In this document: positions 38,979 to 51,412 of the stretch, in pieces
How the letters are laid out: every line of letters begins with the position of its first letter
Position numbering within the stretch: position 1 is the stretch's first letter
Origin: Rhizodiscina lignyota
Lineage: Eukaryota > Ascomycota > Dothideomycetes > Aulographales > Rhizodiscinaceae
Direction of reading: 5' to 3'
DNA length: 64,000 nucleotides
NCBI GenBank assembly: GCA_010015805.1
Contig: ML978127.1
Span: 1,550,001-1,614,000 of the forward strand
Made by a program: the position numbers and the translations under genes
The notes under the pieces: generated by a model
What the model was told of the DNA's origin: nothing
The model's database searches: none
What the model saw: only the letters and a program-made list of their open reading frames with translations

Positions 38979-40973
38979 TGGCTACAGGTACGTAATTGCT
39001 CTCCGTCTTCTTGTAATCGTGAGATCCGATCTCTGACGCGCACTGTTGTCAGTTCGCATTTGCGTTTGCGGTGATGAAGGCACTGGCAAGTCGAGCTTGA
39101 TCACAGGCTTCGTAAAGGATGTCTTCGTCACGAATCGAATCCAGCCGGTCCTACCTCACGTAACGATACCTCCTACGCTCGGGACGCCCGAAAATGTCAC
39201 CACGACCATTGTTGACACGTCTGCGCTGCCGCAAGAGCGGAACAACTTGCGCAAGGAACTCAGGAAAGCCAACGTGATACTGTTGGTATACTCGGACCAC
39301 TACAGCTACGAACGGGTGGCTCTCTTCTGGATGCCGTTCTTCCGCTCGCTGGGAGTCAATGTACCGGTGGTTCTATGCGCGAACAAGTCAGACTTGCAGC
39401 CCCACCGCACGACGGCCGAGGTGGTGGCGGACGAGATGCTCCCAGTCATGAACGAATTCAAGGAGATAGACTCGTGTGTCCGAACAAGCGCGAAGGAACA
39501 TCACAATATCAACGAGTTTGTCTTCCTATGCCAGAAGGCGGTCACCCATCCCATCGCGCCGCTATACGATTCAAAGGAAGCCGTCCTCAAGCCGGTTACG
39601 GTCGCTGCACTTCGACGCATATTCTTCCTCTCTGACAAGGATCAAGACGGCTATCTCAATGATCAAGAAATAAACGACTTCCAGATGAAGTGCTTTGACA
39701 GACCGTTGAACGACAATGACTTGGTCACCCTCAAGAGCTCCATCGAGAGAGATGTTCCAGATGCGAATACCGAGCATGGAATCGACGTGAGAGGCTTTAT
39801 ACACCTGAACAAGATCTTTGCCGAAAAGGGACGACATGAAACTATTTGGGCAATTCTTCGCAAGTTCCAATACACGGACAGTTTGAGCCTGAGAGATGGC
39901 TTCTTGCACCCGAAGTTCGACGTCCCGCAATTTGCATCCGCTGAGCTGAGTCCTATGGGCTATCGCTTCTTCGTCGATCTATTCCTCCTCTTTGATAAGG
40001 ACAATGATGGTGGTCTCAGCGATGCTGAGCTTGCCGCACTCTTCGCGCCTACTCCAGGCCTACCCCCGTCCTGGGTCGAATCCGCGTTCCCCTCCTGCAC
40101 GGTGCGAAACGAGGCCGGATATGTGACGCTCCAAGGCTGGCTCGCGCAGTGGAGTATGACCACATTCGAAGATCCAAAGACAACACTCGAATATCTCGCC
40201 CGCCTCGGATTTGAAGGTACAGACCGCGCAGGTACGACGGCAGCTCTCAAAGTTACGAAGTCTCGCAAGAAGCGTAACAAACCCGGCCGAGTTGAACGCA
40301 GCGTCTTCCTATGCTACGTCCTTGGATCAGCTGGTAGCGGAAAATCGTCACTTCTTTCTGCCTTCCTCAACCGACAATTCAGTCCAAACTACAGCCCTAC
40401 AATCAAGCCTCAAGTGGCTGTCAATAGCGTCGAATTACAAGGTGGCAAGCAATGCTACCTGATTCTGCAGGAACTGGGCGAGCTCGAGCCCGCCATTCTT
40501 GAGAATCAGGCGAAGTTGGACGCATGCGATCTGCTTTGCTATACTTACGATTCGAGTGACCCAGATAGCTTTGCTCATATTGTGGAGCTCCAGAAAAAAT
40601 ATCCACATCTCGAGAACCTCCCCGCAGTCTACACGGCGTTGAAAGCGGACCAAGACAAAGCGACGCAGAGATGGGAACAGCAACCTGATGAGTACACGAC
40701 AAGTCGAAACATGGCTGCGCCGCTTCATGTCAGCGTAACGTGGAGTAGCATTTCCGAGCTTTTCGTTCATGTGAGATTGCCGTTGTTGATTTGGAAGAAA
40801 CATGCTAATAGTGGTAGCTTGCTGAATCCGCGACGTTTCCATCGACCGCGTTCCCCAAGAGCGAGGAAGAGGCGCCAGACAGGACGAACTTGTACATTGG
40901 CATTGGGGCGATAGTATGTGTTGCAGCTGCATTAGCCATCACCTGGAAAAAGAATATGGCGCCGGCGACTTGA
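38979..40973 (+). CDS. GEM1: Mitochondrial Rho GTPase Gem1 (Miro)
   Basis: Predicted 627 residues. Exons: 38979-38988 (only 10 nt), 39053-40770 and 40818-40973; introns are 64 and 47 bp. The short first exon gives M-A-T and the join gives [15 protein letters not shown]. The first GTPase P-loop is at about residues 10-17. EF-hands with [12 protein letters not shown] (near 199) and [12 protein letters not shown] (near 318) follow. The second GTPase P-loop G-S-A-G-S-G-K-S-S is at 428-436. A C-terminal anchor ([15 protein letters not shown]) precedes W-K-K-N. This is the complete Miro layout: an outer-mitochondrial-membrane tail-anchored protein that controls mitochondrial shape, inheritance and ER contacts (ERMES). 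Confidence 0.95.
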
Positions 40974-42330
40974 AGCTCTCACGGAATACAGATCTGCAGC
41001 CCTCTTAAGGCGTTCATGCGAGCGATGTACCAAAAGCTTTTCAGACGACATCAAGCGGCCCAATACGAGCAGCTTGAGACGGACACTGGATCGGACCATG
41101 AGGTCTAATCATTCAGCGGAGAGGACGGCGAGACACTGAGTAGGATGGCGACAATTCGCATAAAGGGCGTGTGACGAGCATCTGAGACCTTGCTCAGCAA
41201 AGCGCCACTTATAGACAGAGCGCGTAGGCCAGCTCCCGAAGGAGAGCTATCGATATGACGGCGTTCTCGAACCAGAGTCTCATGAATCATGCATCTGCGA
41301 ATGACGTCGACGAGGTCAGCTTCAGCGAAATCTTCCATGCTGCAGGTAGGATTAGCGTGGAAGGTTCAGCAGTTTGGATATGGGCATTTATAAGGGGAAA
41401 GGGGGTCGCATGAAGTGGAAGAGCGGCTATTGGACGATCGCGCAATTTCGCTAATCGGCCTTTAAACACTTTTACGGACACAACTCCACTCTGAATGCTC
41501 CCGCTTAATAGGGGCAGCATTGCTCCTAGAAGCTCTGTAGAAGAAACGGCTTATCAAACGCTTCTGTTCCCTGTAAATTGTAGATCCAGAAACAGAAACA
41601 CGCGGCAGTCAGCCTGGGTGTTCCTATTCGAAAGGTGAACGCGGCGGGGGACATTCATGCGCTCTGCCAGCGCGGTCGGGCTGTCAGACGAGACGCGTCC
41701 AGGAAGAAGCAATGGATGGAAGCGTCGGAAGAGGTGGATGTAAGACAGAGAGGTGATGCCTCCCGCGAACAGCTCGGGCTCTAACGCTCCTGTATCCAGC
41801 TCGTGCTACGTGCAAAGAAGCGATTGCTGCAGTGTCCTTAGTGTTCGCGCGTGATGATGCAGGGCGACTGGCGGGAGGGTTGAGTGCTGCTAGCCGCACC
41901 CCTGTCCTCTTCACTGCCAACCTTTCACCTTTGAGAACGTCAAGGCGACCCAGCACACCACCATCTCGACTCCTGGAAACCTCCCCTCTCACCTCCACCG
42001 CAAGACACTGAAAATCCCAGATGCTGCCGCCATATCCCTAGCGCACGACTGATTTATCCGCCGCCTAGCCTTCGATGAGCGGCCCGTTGTCGCTACGAGC
42101 GCCGGGTCGACTCCGCCTATTCTTGCACACCACAGCTGCTGGCCATATCCACTCCTCCAACAGCCGCGATGCAGGTGCGTATCTATCTATTTGTTCTCTG
42201 CCTTGAACTGCAGCCTCCGGCCACGCGTGCATTTCCCCCGTAGCGGCACACGACCACATCGTGCGGACGCATTCCACACCCATACCGCGGACAGTGAAAG
42301 ACCCAGACCACAAATCGCTAACGCCGAGAT
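40974..42330. other. Intergenic region between GEM1 and ZDS1
   Basis: About 1.36 kb holding the GEM1 3' flank and the ZDS1 promoter and leader. Near 42170 an ATGCAG followed by GTGCGT could be a tiny alternative first exon, but no frame-consistent join was needed. Otherwise no gene is seen. Confidence 0.4.
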
Positions 42331-45300
42331 ATGAAAATGCAGTCCGACCGAGCGCGCGAGCTGGAGCGCGTATACCAGAGCCGGCGCGGCCATGCAGCTC
42401 AGCTGTCGATCAGCGACGATAACCATCACGTCACGGAGGCCATTGGTGACATGTACGGCGATACGCCCACCCCCGAATTCAGCCTTCGTAACAATCGACC
42501 GCTGAGCTTCGTCCCCTCACCGCTGGGCGAGAGTTTGGAAACAAACTCATCATATTTTCAGAGGACCCAAGGGGAGCCAGGGAGGCCTCCGTTGGGACGG
42601 GTAGGGAGTAATGAACGGGTACCTCCGCAAGTGAATGGGATAAATGGAAATAGCAAGAGAATGGCGGTTGACGGCATGGATGGGATGAGACAAGATTCGC
42701 CAGTTTCGCCGCAGATGTTGAACAGGAACACCAGCGACACGGCGTCACAGCATTTTCCGATGAATCTAGACTACTCAAAGCCCGAAGATGTGGCTCAAGA
42801 GCTGAGTAATCTGCAGGCAATACGGAGAATGTCTATGGATGTCAACTCGCAAGATCCGGACTTGCCATCTTTCAATCCAGGCTTCAGAGTACCTGCTCTT
42901 GCGCCTCCTACACACGGTGCCGACGAGGGAGACCCATCGCGTTTGTTTTGGGTTCCAGCTAGATTACATCCTGAGTTGGCACCAAAGGAGTTCAAGACAT
43001 TCATAGAGGACAAGGTCAAGACAATCAAGCGGACTTCGGCAGGGGAGGAGTCTCTTCTATCGACTGATGGGCTGCAGCGGCAGCCATCTGCAGGCGGCAG
43101 TTTACGGAGAAAGAAGTCAATGCTCTCACGACAAATAGACAGTGGCGCAAACTATGAAGATGGTGCGGAACGATTGGAAAGAAAAAAGTCTTTGTCAAGT
43201 CGAGCGGGAGCGGGAGCGGTGCCAGAATCTCCGGCTGTAGGACTGAAGGAGCTGGAATCATTAGTGAATGATCCGGCTAAGCTTGCGCGGAGGCTCAGTA
43301 GCGAGGCACACCGTGAATCTCTTGACTCTGGAATTGACCTGCCAACCGAAGGAGATGCGCCAATACTGCCAGCGAAGCCAGCAGGCGGCCCAACTCTGAA
43401 GCGCTCCACTCGAACACAGTACAGGCGAGGAAGCACGCGGAAGGGAGAAAAGTTGCCTTTCTCGAAACGCATTGCTCAAAGGCAAGGGCAAACTGAATCT
43501 GAGGGAGAGGAGTCACCTGCATCACCGAATAATGACATTCCTGAAGTTCCAAGTTTACACCTAAGCCGAATCCAGACGGAGCCCATACCTCCTCTTCCAT
43601 CTTCAGTGGAAAACTTTTCAAGGCCCGGCCGAAAGCAGCCACGAAGCCCACCATCGACTGTTCCAGGATATTTTGGAGAAGCTGGCTCAGCACCAAGAGA
43701 AGAGGGAGGTCCTACGGAACGAGAACAGCAGATATCACCTCCACCCGGCCCCGGCCGACGAGTTTTCCATTCCCGCATTGCATCCAATGGCCGTACCACG
43801 GCCGCCTCAATAGGCGCTGTTCCTGTTCCGCAAATTGTCGAAACACCACCTCAACCAGATCCTTCATACCCGCAAGCAGGCCCTGTTCAGCACCCAGAGC
43901 GCAAATCTTCGAGGAGCCCTACCTCACCAGAACCTCCGCCATCATTACCTCCGCAGCAACCGTTACCTAACAGGCCACGACCTATGCCACAAGCTCCGAG
44001 ACCGAATATTGCACGGCAGGCCCCTCTTCCTCAACCACCAAGACAGTCTTTGGATGATATGGCCGCACATCCATCACCTCTTCCAGGGAGCGGCACCAGG
44101 ACTGACACATTGGCCTTCATTCCCACAATGGCAGAAGACAAGAAACCAGTGGAGAAAGACAAGCGCAAAGGCAAAGAGGACTCGAGGAAGACGAGCTGGA
44201 GTTGGGGTTCGCTGCTCGGCAGTGATGAGAAAGAGAAGGAAAAGGAACGCGAGAGAAGAGAACGAGAAGAGGCAGCCAAGAAGGCGACAAAAAGCAGGCT
44301 TGGACGATCTGGCGAATCGAGTGATAGCACACGGCTTGATGTACTACAACAGTCCATCGACGGCAGACAGCCGCGTGAGAGTCTGGTACTGGATCGGAAT
44401 AGCCTGCGTCTAGAGGAAGAGCGAAAGAAGGAGAGTAATCGTAAATCTGGCGGTGATTCGAAGAAAGAGAAAGACTCGAGCATCTTTTCCTCACTATTCG
44501 GTGGCTCAAAGAAGAAGGCCGAGAAGGAGTCGTCAGGCAAAAAAGGCAGTTCATCACGCGGTCTGTCACCTGAGCCTCCACCACGGATACTCAAACCAGA
44601 TGTCGACTACAACTGGACGCGGTTCTCGATCATGGAAGAGAGGGCGATCTACCGCATGGCGCATATCAAGCTTGCAAACCCGAAGAGAGAATTGTACTCT
44701 CAAGTACTGCTAAGTAATTTCATGTACAGCTATCTCGCGAAGGTGCAGAGTCAGCATCCACAATTACAAGTACCAGCGGCGATGCAGCAGAAGAGGCAAC
44801 AGGGTCCCCCGGGCCAGAAAAAGGAAGGACAGCCTGAGGAGTTTGCGCAGTATCAAAGATATCAGGAGGTAAGTGATACAATCGCAAAGCGAAATAGCTA
44901 ACACAGAGCATAGCCTGACTTTCTTCTCAAACAGCAACAAGCGCGTAGCGAATCGCAGAACCAGCAACAAGAGCCAAGTGGGTCTCAAAACAACAAACCC
45001 TCAACAGACCCTCCCGCAGGACATGAGGACGAAGACGGGCCAGCGGTCGGTAATAATAATGTCAGGCCAGACTCTCGCGTCTCCCAGCATACGCAGTATG
45101 CGCCTCAACAACAGTATCAGCATCAGCACCAACATCAGCATCAGAATCAGAATCAACATCAGAATCAACATCAGCATCAGCATCAGCATCAGCAACCGCA
45201 GCAATCACAATACGGCGGTGGTGGTGCCGGTCCTCCAAATGGAGCACATGGCGGTGCGCCTATAGCACATGGGCAGCAGAACTATCTGGGACACATGGCA

Positions 45301-45363
45301 GCGCACCGGAGTCAGCCGCTGATACAAGACGCAGGGCAGAGAGAAGAGCATATGTGGACATAA
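42331..45363 (+). CDS. ZDS1: Zds1/Zds2-family protein
   Basis: Predicted 988 residues. Exons 42331-44868 and 44935-45363 join over a 66-bp intron. An N-terminal conserved block S-R-L-F-W-V-P-A-R-L-H-P-E-L-A-P-K-E-F lies near residue 210. A long disordered Ser/Pro/Arg region follows, then a Lys/Glu-rich stretch. The Zds_C domain lies near 760-820, with V-D-Y-N-W-T-R-F-S-I-M-E-E-R-A-I-Y-R-M. The last exon is rich in Gln and His, including an uninterrupted QH/QN run. Yeast Zds proteins regulate PP2A-Cdc55 in mitotic exit and polarity; here that is inference from the domain. Another ATG two codons downstream is equally possible as the start. Confidence 0.9.
45112..45195 (+). repeat. CAT-CAG/CAA codon repeat encoding His-Gln run
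   Basis: About 84 bp of trinucleotide-like repeats (CAT, CAG, CAA, AAT), organised as 6-bp CATCAG and AATCAG/AATCAA units. It lies in frame in the last ZDS1 exon and encodes alternating Gln with His or Asn. The length is likely to vary between strains. Confidence 0.85.
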
Positions 45364-46389
45364 TACGCGAATAAGGAATTTTGCTCAGGCGTTTCTGGAG
45401 ATGGACGATGGTGAGCGTTGAGTGCGAGATGAGCGATGGGTGGACGGGATTCGATATCACGAATGCATAGCGACGGGTCACCTTCTTTCCTTCTTCCTCT
45501 TAGTTGTTACTGGCCCTCTGTCGCACCAGAGGGCTTTTCCTTTGTGTAGACCTGTTGCCACTACGGCTTTCCCGTCCGTCAATGGCTATGACACGGCCGG
45601 CTCCAACATTTTCGTTTTCTTCGGCTCAACACGCTCCCACATCAAGAACTCTCATATGTTTGAATTGATGCGTGTTGAGCGCTTTCCTTACACATTCATG
45701 AGGGGAGATGGATGGAGAAGGAAAGGCTTGTACGAGCTGTATAATATCTATCTCCTTTTCTTTCCAACCTCTTTTTGTCTAATCGGACCGCGCGTGGCTT
45801 CCCAAGAGCTGGCAGTCTCGTACGTTTGCGGAAGGATAGCAAATTCACATTATCCTTGAATTCCCCAGTCTCCGTCGAGGCAAACTTCACGTCTTCTAGA
45901 ATCGGCTCATTATCCAGGTGAACAATCCGAAGCGGCTGTTTTAAAATGTCCACCAATTCCTCCGCAGTTTGTCTGGAGGTGTGTTGTCTGCTCTAAAATC
46001 CGCTCACCAGCCACAGATGAATATCTCCGAACGCGGCGCTTTACGGCCGTCAACTGAGCGAAAACGCTCAGCTCATGCACAGAATCACCAAGCCCCACAC
46101 ACCCGCCCGCACGCCTAATTTGGTCTAGCGCTTACTCCGTACATTTTCGTCCTTATTCATCCTTCGTTCTGCTGTTTAAGGTATGTACAACAACCCAGGA
46201 CCCTGCGTCTAGCAAGCTGCGGCTGCGCACGTCACAGGTAAGAAAGTTATCGCGCGAGCTCCGTTGATTTCGCATCAATTTCTTAACTTCAATATTTAAC
46301 TTCTCGCATCGCTCTCCAATCTGTCGCTCTCGACCCCAAGCTTTTCTTTTATTCTTAATCCGCGCATCAATTACAAGCACTCCATCAAA
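45364..46389. other. Intergenic region between ZDS1 and the cupin gene
   Basis: About 1 kb. A plus-strand 145-codon frame at 45422-45859 lies in the likely ZDS1 3' region and has no domain. The 46130-46389 part is C/T-rich and likely the cupin promoter and leader. Confidence 0.4.
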
Positions 46390-47121
46390 ATGTCCACCGT
46401 CGATCCCACCCTCCCATCTCCCCTCCTTCCAACCTTCCCTCCCCCACCACAGCTCATGGCCGAGCCCTCCACCGAGAAACCCGCCGTGCAGTCCCTCATC
46501 CACACCCTCAAAATGCAATCGCACATCGAGGGCGGGTACTTTGTCGAAACGGACCGCGACCCAGCGCTCGTGCCGAACCCATTCCACCCCTCCACCGACG
46601 CCATCTACCGCAGCACCCAGGCGCGACTCGCAGCCCTGAACCCGACCGTCGCGCTGTACATGAGCACGGTGTTTCCCTCCGACAACGACAACGACACCAC
46701 GCGCAACGCCAGCACCACCATCTTCTACCTGGTCACCGAGAAGAGCCCCATGGGCGCGTTCCATAGGAACAAGGCGCGCACGGTGCATACGCTGCATCGT
46801 GGGCGCGGGAGATACGTCCTGATCCATGCGGACGAGGCGGAGCTGAGCGGCGGCAAGGCGCGCATCGAGACGTTCGTGGTGGGGCAGAACGTTGAGAAGG
46901 GGGAGCGCTTGCAGTGGATTGTGGAGGGGGGGAAGTATAAGTGTAGTTACCTGCTGCCGGATGAGGAGGGCGGGGATAGCAGTAATGGGCTGTTGATTAG
47001 CGAGACGGTTGTGCCGGGGTTTGATTATAAGGATCATGATTTCTGTCCGATGGAGAGGTTCAGGCAGTTGGTGACGGAGGAGCAGGCGAAGGAGATGGAG
47101 TGGATGATTAGGAAGACCTGA
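46390..47121 (+). CDS. DUF985 cupin-fold protein
   Basis: Intronless, 243 residues. The N-terminus is Pro-rich. The cupin_5 (DUF985) core begins at about residue 33 with L-I-H-T-L-K-M-Q-S-H-I-E-G-G-Y-F-V-E-T-D, the diagnostic family opening. T-T-I-F-Y-L-V-T and S-P-M-G-A-F-H-R follow, and the C-terminal barrel ends with V-V-P-G-F-D-Y-K-D-H-D-F. Members are small beta-barrel proteins with no firmly established function; some resemble sugar-binding or epimerase cupins. A 344-codon frame on the opposite strand is an antisense artefact of the high GC content. The start is the first ATG in a CAAAATGTCC context. Confidence 0.88.
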   Translation: MSTVDPTLPSPLLPTFPPPPQLMAEPSTEKPAVQSLIHTLKMQSHIEGGYFVETDRDPALVPNPFHPSTDAIYRSTQARLAALNPTVALYMSTVFPSDNDNDTTRNASTTIFYLVTEKSPMGAFHRNKARTVHTLHRGRGRYVLIHADEAELSGGKARIETFVVGQNVEKGERLQWIVEGGKYKCSYLLPDEEGGDSSNGLLISETVVPGFDYKDHDFCPMERFRQLVTEEQAKEMEWMIRKT

Positions 47122-47294
47122 TGGTCGTGAGGAGTGTCTGGTAGGGTGCAGATTGGAACTGGATTTCAGCGAGACCATGGACATGTTGCAAATGAATCAA
47201 TGCCTATTCAGCGGCGGATATACAGCTCGTGACATCGTGATACATACATGAATCTATACAGCTTCTCCGTAACTACCCATTTGCAGTCCTCGTC

Positions 47295-48034
47295 TTAAGC
47301 TTTCGACTCCTTCTTCACCTCTGCATCCTCCGTCTTCACCTCCCCGTTCTCCTTCTTCACCTCCCCATTCTCCTTAGCCGCATCCTCCGCACTAAAGTTC
47401 AAACTGATGCTGTTGACACAATGCCTCTCGTCCGTCGGCGTCGAGTATCCCTCGCCCTTGAACACGTGCCCCAGATGTCCGCCACAGTTGTTGCACGTAA
47501 TCTCCGTCCTCTCCATCCCGAAGGATCGATCCGTGTGCCGCTTCACGGCGCCAGGGACGGCGTCGAAGAAGGCCGGCCAGCCGCAGCCGGACTTGAACTT
47601 GTGGCCCGCTTTGTAGAGAGGCGCGTCGCAGGCGGCGCAAGTGTAGACGCCTTCCTCGGGCATGTGCTTGTCGTACTTGCCGGTGAAGGGGGCTTCGGTG
47701 CCCCTTTCGCGGAGGATGCGGAATTGTTCTGATGAGTCCGATGTTAGTATTTTCTATTTTCTTTCCCGCATGAATCATGCTCGGATGAGGGGCGCGTACC
47801 TTTGTTCAGCACCGCTTGCCACTCCTCCTTCGACTTCTGGACTGGATACGACATGTTGTCTTGCGAACGAGACGAGCTGCTGAACAGAGATCCGAGGAAC
47901 GGGATGGTTGGCATAGACCTGAGGAGCAGTGCTTTCGGTGCCGGGTAAATGCTTGAGATGTTGGCGGGGAACAGGCGAGTTGCGTTGAGGGTGTAGAGCG
48001 TGCGGACGATGTGTGTGAAGTTAGGAAAGCGCAT
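47295..48034 (-). CDS. msrB: Methionine-R-sulfoxide reductase B
   Basis: Predicted 222 residues. Exons 48034-47800 and 47728-47295 join over a 71-bp intron (N-K-E-Q-F-R-I-L-R). It reduces methionine-R-sulfoxide in proteins. Zinc-site cysteines are Cys109/Cys112 (C-A-A-C) and Cys157/Cys160 (C-N-N-C). The resolving/catalytic region has G-C-G-W-P-A-F-F, and the active-site Cys182 lies in R-H-C-V-N-S. The N-terminal 50 residues are basic and hydrophobic, suggesting a mitochondrial targeting peptide. Later ATGs (M-P-T-I-P and M-S-Y-P-V) could give a cytosolic form, as is known for dual-targeted enzymes. The C-terminal tail has about three copies of a short E-V-K-(K/T)-E motif, an unusual charged addition. 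Confidence 0.92.
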
Positions 48035-49196
48035 CAGAAGGAGCACTGGGGAGATGGTTTATATGTTTGGAGGCTTGAGACGGAGGATGAAATGATATGG
48101 AAGCATTGGAATGGCTCGCCTGGGGCTTTGGTCGGATCTGGCTAATGTAGTCGTATTAGAGATGGTGTTGCAGGCGCGTGTGGCGTCATCCGAGGCACAG
48201 GCCGCGCCCAATTATTTGTCAGAGGTCAGTGGGCGCGTCATGCATCTGGAACATGTGCTGCTTATAATGTCGGCCTGATTGCAGTGAGCTTTGACGCTGA
48301 AAATGGATGAAATCCAGATCAGCAGCGGTGGGCAGAGGTGACTCCTGGAGCGTTTGAATGCTTAGTTATAGAACAGCTTGGATAGAAGATGAGCCTTTTT
48401 GAATTTAGCGGAATCATTGAGCAGAAATCTTAGAGGCTTGCGCGAGAAGTCTACATTCAAAGCGAAGTGTCTGCGCTGAAGACACCGGTGAGATTGGGAC
48501 GATAAAGCTCGACATTACAAGCCCTGCCATTTGAGCACGCGGCAGAATCGGGTAGGGCTGAAAACAATCTCAAATCTTTTAGGTTTTAACTGTCACGGCT
48601 GTGCACCTGAGCCTTAACTTCACTGTCATCAACATTTTGGCGGCGTATGCAGCTGGAAGCTTCCAGGTTCTCGAGCAAATGATCACCGTACGATAATACT
48701 TCGCAGTTCAACGCCAAATGACAACACTATGGGCAGGCAGGGGAAGTCATCGGTATCGTACGATGTATCGCACAGCCGACTTCACCTCTCCAGGGGCAAG
48801 AGGACACGGCCGAGACACTTGCGGATTCTTGTGGCTTTGCCGGATGATATGAGAGTTGTCGCGATGCAAGGAGTCCGAAGTCGAGGTACCGCTCCTCAAG
48901 CTGCCGCAGCTACTAAGCAACTGCGCAATGTCGGAAGGGAGTAGTATCGACTTCACTGCGAATCACTAGATCACTTTCGACTCTCTTCGAGGGTGCTAGA
49001 GCCGGTCCTAAAATCCCTAATGCATTCTGCTACTGACTGCCGCCACTGTAGAGAAACTCCACGGACGTCTGAAATTGTGACTGAACCAGTACTTGGCATG
49101 GCGCACCAACTACAGAAGAAGTGGTCACGACATGGGAAATGATAGTCAGCGAATAGAGTCGCAAGCATACAAGAACCACATCTCCTGTTGAGACTG
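48035..49196. other. Intergenic region with no recognised gene
   Basis: About 1.16 kb of mixed composition upstream of msrB. Short frames on both strands (such as 48729-48944 plus) have no supporting features. Confidence 0.4.
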
Positions 49197-49610
49197 ATGC
49201 TCATGAAGCAGCGTTGCAAGTGCGGAAGAGGCGTCCCGAAAACCAACAGTATTGACGCATTCGTCGCATATCGACGATTCGCCTTTTACAGAGACTGCGT
49301 CCAGGCGGCCGATGTAGCGTCTCCATTGGTTCTTCAAATGACTGATCGAGCAATATCAAAATTCCTCACAAGACCGGGCACTGCGGCAAACCTACGCGAT
49401 TTCGCGGTTCGACAGGCAGAGCAACCGGAGCTCCGAGAGGAAATGGCTAAATGGGGAGAGCAGAGGCGGGTGGTTATGAAGGCTGCTGTGGTTGCGAAGC
49501 TTACGCATTCCAGCGACGGGGCACAGCCAGCCAAAGAACTCTTAATTAGCACAGGACATTCCCGGCTTACTGTAGAAGACAGCGCATTCAAGGAAGATTA
49601 CTTCTACTAG
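49197..49610 (+). CDS. Hypothetical short protein
   Basis: An open frame of 137 residues from ATG 49197. It starts M-L-M-K-Q-R-C-K-C-G-R-G and continues with an amphipathic, Ala/Arg/Glu-rich helical middle, ending D-Y-F-Y. Composition is protein-like from about residue 30 (F-L-T-R-P-G-T-A-A-N-L-R-D-F-A), but no family is recognised and there is no clear promoter. It could be the last exon of a longer gene or a remnant. Confidence 0.3.
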   Translation: MLMKQRCKCGRGVPKTNSIDAFVAYRRFAFYRDCVQAADVASPLVLQMTDRAISKFLTRPGTAANLRDFAVRQAEQPELREEMAKWGEQRRVVMKAAVVAKLTHSSDGAQPAKELLISTGHSRLTVEDSAFKEDYFY

Positions 49611-50076
49611 GGTATCAATCGCCAGACCTTCTTAGGGTATAATATAATAGGAGGGATCCTTTAAGAAGTACGTAAGGAAATTTAGGAGCAGGCATAGGAT
49701 GATGATAAATAACGAGTTTCCTACTATTCTCAGTGATATCAAGTCGTAGAAAACGGAGGTGCTACTGGGCTAGAGTTGATTGGTGAAGTGGATTTGACGA
49801 TTTATATCAGGAGATTAAGCTACTATCACCGGCAATGAGATTCTGAACCTACAGGAACAGGCAATTGTGATCAACGCTCGTTGTACAGTGTCACAGGGTT
49901 GGAAGGAGCTCTTTTCTTGCCGAAGTCGACGCTCTTATGACATTGTTGCCCGAATGGAAGGCACATCTGTGCAATAACTATCGACCCTCCACCAATGGGC
50001 GGCGAACGTCTTCGACAGCCTAGCATCGCTCTTTCCTGCAGTTCACTCCCACTTCCATCCGATCTCACCTCTTTAA
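49611..50076. other. Intergenic region upstream of BTB gene
   Basis: A/T-richer stretch with TATAATATAATAG near 49639. It presumably includes the promoter of the BTB gene. No gene is seen. Confidence 0.35.
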
Positions 50077-50897
50077 ATGTGGACTTCTTCACCTCATCTT
50101 CACTTTCCGTCCAATTGCAATACAGCGTTGACCGATTCGCAATGGCTCCAGTAACTCACGAGTCTGTCGTCTATAAAACTCTTTGTGACATCGGCTGACT
50201 TACATATAGGGTTATCTCCTGCGGCTTTGCTACTCTCGTCGTTGGCCCAGACAACATCGTCCTCTATGCCTACGTCCGCCTCCTTTGCGATGCCTCGCCA
50301 TTCTTTGCCAAACCGTTGCAGCCCATAGACAACGAGAGGAAGGTTTTCCTGCTGCCTGATGACGAGGTCCCAATCGTTTCTGCGTTCGTCCGATGGCTTT
50401 ATGACCCCTACATGCCGGAAATCCTCGGAAGCGGATCTCAAGGCATCCTGTCGTGGGTTAAGCTATGGGTCTTTGCCGAGAAGGTCGAGGCGGTGAAGCT
50501 GCAAAACCAAATTGTGGATTACTTCATATACAACTGGACGATCACGAGGACACTCAATCCGCTCAACGGGGATATCATCTCATGGCTTTATAGGCACACC
50601 AAAAAGGATTGCATCTTGCGTAGATTGGTCATTGACATGGCGTGGTGTCACATGAGGGACAATGCGGATCCAAACTTCACAGACGAAAGGGTTGCAGCAT
50701 TTCCGCGCGAATTCGTCAACGAGCTCTGCGCCTCTCCCCTCAGATCAAAGTCCTTCGTCATGTCGGATACTTTTGCGGCAAGAAAGTCGGCTTTGAGCAC
50801 CAGCGACATCTACCATGTTAAATCTCAGGTGGCGAGAACTCCTGATGGCAAACAACACGGTCGAGAACCGGAGGTGAAACGGCAGCGCAGGGCTTGA
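50077..50897 (+). CDS. BTB/POZ-domain protein (first of tandem pair)
   Basis: Predicted 253 residues. Exons 50077-50150 and 50210-50897 join over a 59-bp intron with a GGCTGAC branch-like site. The start at 50077 was chosen because its frame is the only one that joins in phase, giving Q-W-L-Q-V-I-S-C-G-F-A-T-L-V-V-G. The BTB core has L-V-V-G-P-D-N-I-V-L-Y-A-Y, L-L-C-D-A-S-P-F-F-A-K-P-L and a later F-V-R-W-L-Y-D-P. No Kelch, MATH or zinc-finger partner is present. The tail is basic (K-R-Q-R-R-A). Such short fungal BTB proteins are a large, poorly characterised family; some may be Cul3 adaptors. A related gene follows 0.5 kb downstream. Confidence 0.75.
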
Positions 50898-51412
50898 GAA
50901 TTTGGCTCCCAGCAGTGGAAGACGATGGGTGTTGGCATAGTGTCCAGTGAGTTCTGGAGAGGGACCCCGCGGTTTGACTGCTTTACCTCCGTATCAATTT
51001 CGGTTATTCTCATATGTCGGAGAAGCGACTTGTACGTGTGGGAGAATCACTTCCGGTTTATGTATCGATGATATGTGTGGGAACTCTTGCAATAGCAATC
51101 GGTTTCAAAGTGAAGCATTGGCACTCAATTTCATTTCACTTTTGTACCTGTTGCATTGACGTTGGCAACTTCACCGCAACTTTATGGTTGTTCTGAGGCA
51201 CCTTCGAAATTGAGTTACTTTGTTGCCTTCCCATTCACTTGATCCTCTTTCAATTCAATGCACAGTAACGACAACTCTTTCACACTGCGTATTCAACCCA
51301 CTTTACAAATTCTCTTTAAAGAGCGTTGATACTCTTGAATGCCGCACTCCAAACCTCACTCCTGTTCTTTCACATTTGTTTCTCTGCAGAGGAGCTGCAC
51401 CATTCCGACATC

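Noticed and set aside
45422-45859. 145-codon frame after ZDS1
   Set aside because: It lies in the likely 3' untranslated region of ZDS1 and lacks a domain; an apparent hydrophobic segment is due to T-rich sequence.
46153-47184. 344-codon open frame antisense to the cupin gene
   Set aside because: It overlaps the DUF985 gene over its whole length; the composition (Arg, His, Leu, Gly-rich) is that of a reverse-complement shadow of GC-biased codons.
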